In this document: piece after piece, positions 56,776 to 64,000 of the stretch
How positions within the stretch are numbered: position 1 is the stretch's first letter
Layout of the letters: each line of letters opens with the position of its first letter
Origin: Myxococcales bacterium
Lineage (GTDB): Bacteria; Myxococcota_A; Polyangia; Polyangiales; Ga0077539
Direction: 5' to 3'
DNA length: 64,000 nt
NCBI GenBank assembly: GCA_016793325.1
Contig: JAEUKI010000062.1
Coordinates: 372,001-436,000, forward strand
Notes under the pieces: generated by a model
The model's input: the letters and a program-made list of their open reading frames with translations, nothing else
Database searches by the model: none
What the model was told of the DNA's origin: nothing
Made by a program: the position numbers and the translations under genes

Positions 56776-56960
56776 GGTGGTTGGGTCTCTCGAGCGCGCA
56801 ACGGATGCGCGATGGTGCGTCGCGGAGGCATGGCGACGGTGCGGTGTTTCGGGCGCTCTGCAAAAGCGGTGTTTCGCGTGCTCCGTAGCGGTACCAAACG
56901 GCGGAGGTCGCTGCTATAAGCGCCACCCTCTGCAACGCAGATCGCAAGGAGTATTGAACG

Positions 56961-58361
56961 ATGGCCGGACGAGTTTTTCCGAAGCCGACGACGGGCGAGA
57001 AGATCACCAGGGGCGCTGATGGAAAGCTGAGCGTTCCCAACAACCCCATCATCCCCTTCATCGAGGGCGACGGAACGGGTCCGGACATCTGGCGCGCGAG
57101 CGTTCGCGTGCTCGACGCCGCGGTCGAGAAGGCCTACGGCGGCACGAAGAAGATCGCGTGGCACGAGGTGTACGCGGGCGAGAAGGCCAAGACGAAGTTC
57201 GACTCGTGGCTGCCCGACGACACCGTCGAGGACTACAAAGAGTTTCTCGTGGGCATCAAGGGACCGCTCACGACGCCGATCGGCAAGGGCATCCGCTCGC
57301 TCAACGTCGCGCTGCGCCAGATGCTCGACCTCTACGTGTGCCTGCGCCCCGTGCGCTGGTTCAAGGGCGTCCCGTCGCCGGTCCGTGATCCGGGCAAGGT
57401 CGACATGGTGATCTTCCGCGAGAACTGCGAGGACATCTACGCCGGCATCGAATACGAGGCGTTCAGCGACGACGTGAAGAAGGTCGTCGCGTTCCTTCAA
57501 AACGAGATGAAGGTGAAGAAGATCCGCTTCCCCGAGAGCTCGGGCATCGGGATCAAGCCTGTCTCGAAGGAAGGCACCGAGCGCCTCGTGCGCGCCGCGA
57601 TCGAGTACGCCCTCCGCTACAAGCGCAAGAGCGTCACGTTCGTGCACAAGGGCAACATCATGAAGTTCACCGAGGGCGCGTTCGCCGCGTGGGGCTACGA
57701 CCTCGGCAAGCGCGAGTTCCGCAACGTCGTCGTGACCGAGCGCGAGTCGTGGATCCTCGGCAACAAAGAAGCCAACCCCAACCTCGACGTGGTGGGCAAC
57801 GCGAAGATGGTCGAGCCGGGCTACGACATGGCGCCCGCGGACTTCCGCGAAGAGCTCCACAAGGAAGTCGAAGCCGCGCTCGCGCTCTGGCCGACGCACG
57901 GCGAGGGCAAGTGGAAGAAGATGCTCCGCCTGAAGGACTCCATCGCGGACATCACCCTCCAGCAAGTGCTCACGCGCCCGGCGGAGTTCGACGTGATCGC
58001 CACGCTGAACCTCAACGGCGACTACCTGTCCGACGCGCTCGCGGCGCAGGTCGGCGGCATCGGCATCGCCCCCGGCGGCAACATCAACTACGTCACGGGC
58101 CACGCGATCTTCGAAGCCACCCACGGGACGGCGCCGAAGTACGCCAACCTCGACAAGGTCAACCCGGGCTCCGTGATCCTGTCGGGCGAAATGATGCTCA
58201 GGCACCTCGGCTGGGACGAAGCCGCGGACCTCGTGATCAAGGGCATGGACGGCGCGATCTCGGCCAAGACCGTCACGTACGACTTCGCGCGCATGACCGA
58301 AGGCGCGAAGGAAGTGAAGTGCTCGGAGTTCGCCGACGCCATCATCAAGCACATGGCTTGA
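56961..58361 (+). CDS. icd: Isocitrate dehydrogenase [NADP+]
   Basis: The 466-residue enzyme oxidises isocitrate to 2-oxoglutarate, the TCA step giving NADPH. It follows E. coli Icd: IPFIEGDGTGPDIW, GIRSLNVALRQMLDLYVCLRPVRW with the kinase-sensitive Ser, FRENCEDIYAGIEY, YKRKSVTFVHKGNIMKFTEGAF and HGTAPKYANLDKVNPGS, where Lys-Tyr marks NADP specificity. It is about 50 residues longer than E. coli Icd. AAGGAG lies nine bases before ATG 56961 and a TATAAG -10-like hexamer at 56915. It starts the icd-mdh-sucCD cluster. Confidence 0.96.
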   Translation: MAGRVFPKPTTGEKITRGADGKLSVPNNPIIPFIEGDGTGPDIWRASVRVLDAAVEKAYGGTKKIAWHEVYAGEKAKTKFDSWLPDDTVEDYKEFLVGIKGPLTTPIGKGIRSLNVALRQMLDLYVCLRPVRWFKGVPSPVRDPGKVDMVIFRENCEDIYAGIEYEAFSDDVKKVVAFLQNEMKVKKIRFPESSGIGIKPVSKEGTERLVRAAIEYALRYKRKSVTFVHKGNIMKFTEGAFAAWGYDLGKREFRNVVVTERESWILGNKEANPNLDVVGNAKMVEPGYDMAPADFREELHKEVEAALALWPTHGEGKWKKMLRLKDSIADITLQQVLTRPAEFDVIATLNLNGDYLSDALAAQVGGIGIAPGGNINYVTGHAIFEATHGTAPKYANLDKVNPGSVILSGEMMLRHLGWDEAADLVIKGMDGAISAKTVTYDFARMTEGAKEVKCSEFADAIIKHMA

Positions 58362-58385
58362 TTTCGAGTGACTATATTCGAAATC
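58360..58385 (+). terminator. AT-rich palindrome between icd and mdh
   Basis: GATTTCGA (58360-58367) pairs with TCGAAATC (58378-58385) around a 10-base loop, starting at the end of icd. There is no T-run. It could act as a weak terminator, an mRNA stability stem or an operator; AGGAG for mdh follows at 58399-58403. Confidence 0.35.
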
Positions 58386-58410
58386 ACTGAAAACACTCAG
58401 GAGAATTTCA

Positions 58411-59349
58411 ATGGCTAAGCGCAAGAAGATCTCGCTCATCGGCGCCGGAAACATCGGCGGCGAGCTCGCCAACCTCGCAGCGCAGCGCGAGCTCGGCGAC
58501 ATCGTCCTCTTCGACATCCCCTCGAAGGCGGACTTCGCCAAGGGCAAGGCGCTCGACCTCGCGCAAAACGGCGCGATCCTCGGCTACGACGTCTCGATCA
58601 CCGGCTCCGGTGATTGGAAGGACTGCGCCGGCTCGGACGTGCTGATCATCACGGCGGGCATTCCGCGGAAGCCCGGCGAGAGCCGCGACGACCTCGTCGG
58701 AAAGAACCTCCCCATCATCCGCGACGTCGCGAAGAACGCGAAGGAGCACTGCCCCGACGCGTTCGTGATCGTGATCTCGAACCCGCTCGACGTGATGGTG
58801 TACGAGTTCCAGAAGGTCTCTGGCTTCGACCCGAAGAAGGTCGTCGGCATGGCCGGCGTGCTCGACTCGGCGCGCTTCGCGTGCTTCCTCGCTGAAGCGG
58901 CCAACGTGTCGGTGAAGGACGTCCGCCCGATGGTGCTCGGCGGCCACGGCGACGACATGGTTCCGCTGCTCTCGTTCACGACGATCAACGGCGTGCCGGT
59001 CACCAACTTCGTCCCGCAGGACAAGCTCGACGCGATCATCAAGCGCACCCGCGGCGGCGGCGGCGAGATCGTCAAGCTCATGGGAACGAGCGCGTACTAC
59101 GCGCCCGCGAGCGCTTCGATCGTGATGGCCGAGGCGTACCTCAAGGACCAGAAGCGCTTGCTCGCGGGCGCCGCGCACCTGACCGGGCAATACGGCTACA
59201 AGGACATGTTCTTGGGCGTTCCCGTGGTGATCGGCGGCGGCGGCGTCGAGAAGATCGTCGAGCTCCCGCTCACGGACGCCGAGAAGAAGATGCTCGAGAC
59301 CTCCGCAGCCAGCGTGAAGTCCGTCATCGACGTCGCGAACAAGCTGTAA
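58411..59349 (+). CDS. mdh: Malate dehydrogenase
   Basis: This 312-residue LDH-like malate dehydrogenase oxidises malate to oxaloacetate with NAD. Rossmann motif GAGNIGGELA, substrate loop RKPGESRDDL, catalytic GGHGDDMVPLLS (His) and VISNPLDVMVY are present. Asp39 after beta-2 (FDIPS) marks NAD preference. AGGAG is seven bases before the ATG. It follows icd by 49 bases, and a hairpin at 59387-59403 lies after it. Confidence 0.96.
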   Translation: MAKRKKISLIGAGNIGGELANLAAQRELGDIVLFDIPSKADFAKGKALDLAQNGAILGYDVSITGSGDWKDCAGSDVLIITAGIPRKPGESRDDLVGKNLPIIRDVAKNAKEHCPDAFVIVISNPLDVMVYEFQKVSGFDPKKVVGMAGVLDSARFACFLAEAANVSVKDVRPMVLGGHGDDMVPLLSFTTINGVPVTNFVPQDKLDAIIKRTRGGGGEIVKLMGTSAYYAPASASIVMAEAYLKDQKRLLAGAAHLTGQYGYKDMFLGVPVVIGGGGVEKIVELPLTDAEKKMLETSAASVKSVIDVANKL

Positions 59350-59386
59350 CGCGCAGCGCCGGGGGAGGGCACATTCGGGGCAGCGT

Positions 59387-59403
59387 TCGGCTCGTCGAGC
59401 CGA
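59387..59403 (+). terminator. Candidate hairpin terminator after mdh
   Basis: TCGGCTC and GAGCCGA form a perfect 7-bp stem with loop GTC, 38 bases after the mdh stop. It lacks a T tract, as is common in very GC-rich genomes, so readthrough to sucCD is possible. Confidence 0.45.
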
Positions 59404-59558
59404 CGGTGCGCCGGCGTTTACGGGGTGAACGAGCGTATTTTCGCTGGGCCAATTCTCGGGCGGGGCGTGATACGGTCCGCCGCCGCGCGCGGGTGCACGA
59501 CGCACCCGCTGCGCTTCCGGCGCATCCGCAAAGCACCGCGAGGAGTGGAACAGAGCCG

Positions 59559-60776
59559 ATGAAGATCCACGAGTACCAGGGCAAAGAGCTCTTTCGTAAG
59601 TACGGCGTCGCAGTGCCGAAGGGCGCTGTCGCGTTCACGCCCGAAGAGGCGAGGCTCGCTGCTGAGCAGCTCATCAACGAGACGGGCAGCCCCGTCGTCG
59701 TCGTGAAGTCGCAGATCCACGCGGGTGGACGCGGCAAGGGCACAGTCTTTCGCGACGGCAAGGACATCGGTCGAGGCGTGAAGGTCGTCACGTCGGGCGG
59801 CGGTGTGGCCGCGCGCGACGCCGCTGCGAACATGCTCGGCGGCACGCTCGTCACGATCCAGAACGCGCCGAAGGGCAACGTCGTTCACAAGGTCTACGTC
59901 GAGCAGGGCATCAAGATCGCTCGCGAGCTCTACCTCGGCATGCTCGTCGACCGCGACACGCGTCGCGTCGTCGTGATGGCGTCGGTCGAAGGCGGAATGG
60001 ACATCGAGAAGGTGGCCGCCGAGACGCCCGAGAAGATCTTGAAGGCGTTCATCGACCCGACCACGGGCGTGACGGGCCACCAGGCGCGTCGCCTCGGCTT
60101 CGGGCTCGGTCTTCACAAAGAGCAGGTCTCGCAGTTCGTCGCGCTCTTGTCGTCGCTCTACAAGCTCTTCATGCAAGAGGACGCGGCGCTCATCGAGATC
60201 AACCCGCTGATCGTGACCGAATCGGGTCAGGTGATGGCGGGCGACGCGAAGGTGTCGTTCGACGAAAACGCTGAGTTTCGCCACAAGGAACACGAATCCT
60301 GGCGCGACGAAGGCGAAGAGAACGCCACGGAGCTCGAGGCCAAGCGCGCGGACATCTCGTATGTCGCGCTCGACGGAAACATCGGCTGCATGGTCAACGG
60401 CGCGGGCCTCGCGATGGCGACGATGGACATCATCGCGCACTGCGGCGGCAAGCCCGCGAACTTCCTCGACGTCGGCGGAGGCGCTGACGAAGCGCGCGTG
60501 ACGAAGGCCTTCTCGATCATCCTCCAGGATGCCGACGTGAAGGGGATCTTCGTGAACATCTTCGGCGGGATCGTGAAGTGTGACCTCATCGCGCAGGGCA
60601 TCATCAACGCGACCAAGGCCCTCGGGCTCAAGGTCCCTGTGGTGGCGCGCCTCGAAGGAACGAACGTCGAGCTCGGGCGCAAGCTCTTGGCTGACTCGGG
60701 CCTCAACATCACGCCGGCTTCCACCATGCTCGAGGGCGCGCAGAAGATCTGCGAGCTCGTCGCCAAGGCTCCCTGA
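59559..60776 (+). CDS. sucC: Succinyl-CoA synthetase beta subunit (ADP/GDP-forming)
   Basis: The 405-residue ATP-grasp subunit binds the nucleotide and, with SucD, interconverts succinyl-CoA and succinate. Family start MKIHEYQGKELFRKYGVAVP, SQIHAGGRGKGTVF (ATP loop), LIEINPLIVTESGQVMAGDAK and CMVNGAGLAMATMD with GGxVKCD near the end are conserved. AGGAG at 59541 is about 13 bases from the ATG, longer than usual. sucD follows 33 bases later. The longer frame upstream has no family match. Confidence 0.96.
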   Translation: MKIHEYQGKELFRKYGVAVPKGAVAFTPEEARLAAEQLINETGSPVVVVKSQIHAGGRGKGTVFRDGKDIGRGVKVVTSGGGVAARDAAANMLGGTLVTIQNAPKGNVVHKVYVEQGIKIARELYLGMLVDRDTRRVVVMASVEGGMDIEKVAAETPEKILKAFIDPTTGVTGHQARRLGFGLGLHKEQVSQFVALLSSLYKLFMQEDAALIEINPLIVTESGQVMAGDAKVSFDENAEFRHKEHESWRDEGEENATELEAKRADISYVALDGNIGCMVNGAGLAMATMDIIAHCGGKPANFLDVGGGADEARVTKAFSIILQDADVKGIFVNIFGGIVKCDLIAQGIINATKALGLKVPVVARLEGTNVELGRKLLADSGLNITPASTMLEGAQKICELVAKAP

Positions 60777-60809
60777 GCGCGCAACGAACACGAAGGACGG
60801 ACAGACACC

Positions 60810-61712
60810 ATGGCCATTCTCGTCAACAAGAACACGCGCGTTCTCGTGCAGGGCATCACGGGCAGCGCAGGCGGATTTCACGCGAAGAAGTGCCTCGAGT
60901 ACGGCACGAAGGTCGTCGGCGGCGTCACGCCGGGCCGCGGCGGAGAGAAGTTCGAAGGGACCGTTCCCGTCTTCAACACTGTGGACGAAGCAGTGCGCGA
61001 GACGGGCGCGGACGCGAGCGTGATCTTCGTTCCGCCGCCGGGCGCTGCGGACGCGATCTTGGAGGCCGCTGAGGCCAACGTGCGCTTGGTGATTTGCATC
61101 ACCGAGGGCATCCCCGTGATCGACATGCTGAAGGCGCGTCGCGCGATCGAGCATCGTCTCGGCAAGGATCTCTTCCTCGTCGGACCCAACTGCCCCGGTG
61201 TGATCACGCCGGGCGAGTGCAAGATCGGCATCATGCCGGGGCACATTCACAAGCCGGGCAGCGTCGGCATCGTGTCGCGCTCGGGCACGCTCACGTACGA
61301 AGCCGTGGGTCAAACCACGGCGGTCGGCCTCGGGCAGAGCTCGTGCGTCGGCATCGGCGGCGACCCGGTGAACGGCATGGACTTCGTGCAGGCCCTCGAG
61401 CTCTTCAACGCGGATCCGCAGACCGAGTCGATCATCATGATCGGCGAAATCGGCGGCGCTGCTGAAGAGCGCGCGGCCGAGTACATCAAGCAGCACGTGA
61501 AGAAGCCCGTCGTGGGCTTCATCGCGGGCCGCACCGCTCCTCCGGGCAAGCGCATGGGCCACGCCGGCGCCGTGATCTCCGGTGGAAAGGGAACAGCGCA
61601 GGACAAGATCACCGCGCTCGAAGCCGCGGGCGTGCGCATCGCGCCGTCGCCTGCACAAATGGGCGAGACGCTCAAGGCGCTGCTCGCCGAGCGCGGGATG
61701 CTCAAGAACTGA
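60810..61712 (+). CDS. sucD: Succinyl-CoA synthetase alpha subunit
   Basis: This 300-residue subunit carries the CoA site and the phosphohistidine. MAILVNKNTRVLVQGITGS, VPPPGAADAI, VGPNCPGVITP and the active His in MGHAGAVISGGKGTAQDK are typical. Length equals E. coli SucD plus about ten residues. It is the last of the TCA cluster. Many myxobacterial clusters continue with ndk, which is not here. A hairpin at 61722-61742 follows ten bases after the stop. Confidence 0.96.
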   Translation: MAILVNKNTRVLVQGITGSAGGFHAKKCLEYGTKVVGGVTPGRGGEKFEGTVPVFNTVDEAVRETGADASVIFVPPPGAADAILEAAEANVRLVICITEGIPVIDMLKARRAIEHRLGKDLFLVGPNCPGVITPGECKIGIMPGHIHKPGSVGIVSRSGTLTYEAVGQTTAVGLGQSSCVGIGGDPVNGMDFVQALELFNADPQTESIIMIGEIGGAAEERAAEYIKQHVKKPVVGFIAGRTAPPGKRMGHAGAVISGGKGTAQDKITALEAAGVRIAPSPAQMGETLKALLAERGMLKN

Positions 61713-61721
61713 GCGCACCCC

Positions 61722-61742
61722 ACACGTCGGTGTACGACGTGT
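61722..61742 (+). terminator. Candidate hairpin terminator after sucD
   Basis: ACACGTCG (61722-61729) and CGACGTGT (61735-61742) are perfect inverted copies with a 5-base loop, ten bases beyond the sucD stop. No T tract follows. It is well placed to end the TCA-cycle transcript. Confidence 0.5.
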
Positions 61743-61874
61743 CCGAGGGGGCGATCGATCGCTGGGTCTCGCGCAACGTCTCGTAAACGTTGAACGACTC
61801 ACGGCGTGCGGGGGATCTCACAGGGGACTCGCGCGGCCGCCTCGGTGCGCGTCAACCGCGGTAGCATCGTTCGT

Positions 61875-63602
61875 ATGCTTGAAATCCGATCGACACGTGC
61901 GGTTTCTGCGCTCGCGCTCTGCGCAGCGCTCTTCGGAACGAGCGAGCGCGCGAACGCGCTGCAGCGCGAGACAACACGCGCCACGATGCATCCGACGGGG
62001 CTCTGCTTCCGCGATCCCGACATCGCTGCAGACACCGACTCCTACTACGTGACGTACACCGAGGGGCGCTGCGATGGCACGGGCGTGCACACCGTGCGGC
62101 TCACGAAGCTCACGACGACGACCCTCTCTCCAGTCACGCAAGCCACGGTGTTCACCACACCATCGATCACGGAGGTGTCGCAGCTTCCGCTCGTTCGCGT
62201 CTCGGCGACGAACGGGGCTGTATATGTCGCGCTCGTGAATCGGGCGGCGACGATGCCGCAGCTCCACCTCCGTACCTACACATCGAATCTCGACGGCGGG
62301 CTGGCGGGGTCGCCGATCACACCTGGCGGTCGCGTCGTCGCCGGCTTGTCGCTCGACTGCGACGCGAGCGAGCCAGGCGCGCCGTGCGTGATCTCGACGC
62401 TCGAGGACCTCGGACTCGGCATTCGCGCGGTGATCCGCGACGGGTTTTCGACCGTCGCGAACGTGGGCCCGCCGCTCTTGATGGCTGGCGAAAACCCACA
62501 GTCGATCGCGTCAGTGGGCGGCGCGAACCCGCTCCGCGGAGCGGCGATGACGACCAACGCAACGATGGCCCCGCAGGTCTTGTACGCGGCGCCGCTTCCC
62601 GCAGCGCCGTTCGTGGCGCTCGACTCGATGGCCCCGCTGCTCCCAGGAGTCGCGGCGCTGCGTTTGAGGACGGGCGGCGCGGCGGCGGTCTGGAGCACGC
62701 GAGGCACGATCGCGTACGGAAGCGGCGCGACATGGAGTCCGCTCGCCGTGCGGCGCTATTCCGTTGCCGCTGGGCCAGGTGCGTTCGTGGTCGACGACGC
62801 AGCGCAGGTCGGACGAAGCATCCTCGTGGTGGGCCGCGCGACCTCGGCGGGTGGTTCGGTCGACGGCGCCCCGTTTGCGTCGACCGAGATCGTGCCGACG
62901 TCCGCGACGATGGGCGTGACGGTCATCGGAAGTTCGGTGACCCAGTTCGGCAGGACACGCGTCGCCGCTCCGACGAGCTGTTCCGAGATCGCTCGAGCCG
63001 CGGCGATCTACGTGAGCGGAACCGGGTCCACCGGACCCACCACCGTGAACATCGTCCCGTATGGATGCGAGAGTGACGGCGATTGCGTCGATCCCCTCGG
63101 CGCTGGTGGACGGTGCTCCGGCGGTCGCTGCTCGTTCACCACCGGTCCTTGCGCGCGAGACTCTGGCGTCGATTCTGGCGTCGATGCGAGCTCGGACGCT
63201 GGCGACGCCAACTTCGTGCCTCGCGACACGGGGGTCGACACCGGTATTCAAGACGCCTCGTTCGTCGATCGTCAACCGCCGCCGTTCGACCAGGGCGTGG
63301 TCGACGTAGGCGTCGATTCGGCGAGCAGCGACGCTGCGACCGACGGCGCCTCGTCGGATTCCTCGGCGACCGGCGACGCCGGCGCGGACGCGTCGAGCGA
63401 CGACGCCGCATCCATGGACGTGTCCAACGCGGACGGAGCCGACGGCGCTGCGCAGGCGGGCGACAGCGGCAAACCGCCCTCGATCAACGGCGGCGCGTGC
63501 CAATGCCGCGCGCCCGCGACGCCGAGTCGCTTCGATGCGCGAGCGCTCGTGCTGTTGCTCGTCGCCGCCGCTGCGACGGCGCGCCTCCGTCGTCGAAGCT
63601 GA
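61875..63602 (+). CDS. Secreted protein with MYXO-CTERM sorting tail
   Basis: The 575-residue protein has a signal peptide (VSALALCAALFGTSERANA), a beta-rich body of about 400 residues with few Cys pairs, and a long Asp/Ser/Ala linker (about 440-535, DSGVDSGVDASSDAGD). The MYXO-CTERM tail follows: CQC at 542-544, a short spacer, LVLLLVAAAATA and RLRRRS. MYXO-CTERM proteins are lipidated or anchored at the outer membrane after cleavage by a CPBP-type myxosortase; such a protease gene is at 33898. Its body has no known fold. The next gene begins with a related sequence. Confidence 0.78.
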   Translation: MLEIRSTRAVSALALCAALFGTSERANALQRETTRATMHPTGLCFRDPDIAADTDSYYVTYTEGRCDGTGVHTVRLTKLTTTTLSPVTQATVFTTPSITEVSQLPLVRVSATNGAVYVALVNRAATMPQLHLRTYTSNLDGGLAGSPITPGGRVVAGLSLDCDASEPGAPCVISTLEDLGLGIRAVIRDGFSTVANVGPPLLMAGENPQSIASVGGANPLRGAAMTTNATMAPQVLYAAPLPAAPFVALDSMAPLLPGVAALRLRTGGAAAVWSTRGTIAYGSGATWSPLAVRRYSVAAGPGAFVVDDAAQVGRSILVVGRATSAGGSVDGAPFASTEIVPTSATMGVTVIGSSVTQFGRTRVAAPTSCSEIARAAAIYVSGTGSTGPTTVNIVPYGCESDGDCVDPLGAGGRCSGGRCSFTTGPCARDSGVDSGVDASSDAGDANFVPRDTGVDTGIQDASFVDRQPPPFDQGVVDVGVDSASSDAATDGASSDSSATGDAGADASSDDAASMDVSNADGADGAAQAGDSGKPPSINGGACQCRAPATPSRFDARALVLLLVAAAATARLRRRS

Positions 63603-63665
63603 ACCACGTTCGGCCGTACGCTAACTCGCGCCGGCCCAATCGTTGGTGAGGTACGCTCGGCGACG

Positions 63666-64000
63666 ATGAGAAGCTCTGCTTCGTGGCTCTCGGTCGCGCT
63701 GTTGTCGGCGAGCGCGTGGTTGTTGGCGCCAGAGGCTCACGCGCTCACGGCGGCCTCTCCGCGGGTGTTTCCGATCGATTCGGGGCGCTGCTACCGCAGT
63801 CCAGACATCACGTTCGAACGGGACAGCTACTTCGTCGCCTTCGCGGTGGCTCCCTGCTCGGGCGGTGGCGAGTACGAAGTGAAGGTCGTTCGCTTCGATC
63901 GCTCGTTTGCCACCACCGGCGAGCACACGCTCTATCGCGGAATGGTAAGCGGGACCGTCCCGCCGACGCCGCTCGTGTCCGTGAGCAGCGCGTTTGGAAC
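63666..64000 (+). CDS. Related secreted protein, N-terminal part (3' cut by window)
   Basis: The first 111 residues have a signal peptide (WLSVALLSASAWLLAPEAHA) and a beta-rich start, RCYRSPDITFERDSYFVAFAVAPC, that parallels LCFRDPDIAADTDSYYVTYTEGRC of the upstream gene, so they are tandem paralogues. The frame runs off the window edge and a MYXO-CTERM tail cannot be judged. Likely the same role as its neighbour. Confidence 0.7.
   Translation, partial: MRSSASWLSVALLSASAWLLAPEAHALTAASPRVFPIDSGRCYRSPDITFERDSYFVAFAVAPCSGGGEYEVKVVRFDRSFATTGEHTLYRGMVSGTVPPTPLVSVSSAFG

Overview
The window is high-GC DNA, almost fully coding on both strands, and reads like the chromosome of a myxobacterium (Myxococcota, most like the Polyangia/Sandaracinaceae group). 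The reasons are a MYXO-CTERM tail (CxC, membrane segment, Arg-rich end) on the protein ending at 63602, lipoproteins with MopE-type DDNCNG metal motifs, many Cys-rich and FG-GAP lipoproteins, dense FHA/PP2C signalling genes, GTG and TTG starts, and stop-start overlaps. No rRNA, tRNA, prophage, insertion sequence or CRISPR array was recognised. All placement is from memory of protein families; no search was run.

Layout: 1-2091 holds the end of a threonine aldolase gene, a TPR lipoprotein and an acidic protein. 2417-8797 is a four-gene signalling block: zinc-ribbon/FHA protein, PP2C phosphatase, membrane-anchored FHA-trypsin protease, and FHA-GAF adenylate cyclase. It is followed by accA and two small genes. 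10773-17323 encodes cell-envelope proteins. 17327-18475 encodes a protein with a clear RelA/SpoT-type alarmone synthetase domain but no HD hydrolase. 19074-24772 has an orphan ParA ATPase, Lon and a membrane metalloprotease-TPR protein. 25345-27110 is birA-nadC. 27209-35660 is a mosaic that includes an MJ1316-EEP-nucleotidyltransferase fusion resembling RNA-repair proteins, an orphan ImpE-like protein and a CPBP membrane protease.

34627-35213 is non-coding. It carries a 156-bp element with long terminal inverted repeats, followed by three tandem 115-bp units that can fold into two hairpins each. 36024-39919 is the dnaG-rpoD macromolecular-synthesis pair without rpsU. 39995-55770 mixes envelope lipoproteins, transporters, glpK, rimI, a DUF1704/MATCAP-like metallopeptidase and a secreted serpin. 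A second structured repeat (two 103-bp units) lies between a hydrolase gene and glpK. 56961-61712 is a TCA-cycle cluster: icd, mdh, sucC, sucD. The window ends in a tandem pair of related secreted proteins, the second cut by the window edge.

The most promising leads are the HD-less RelA/SpoT-like protein, the three-domain MJ1316 fusion, the two families of structured tandem repeats, the inverted-repeat element, and the FHA-centred signalling block that has a phosphatase but no kinase.
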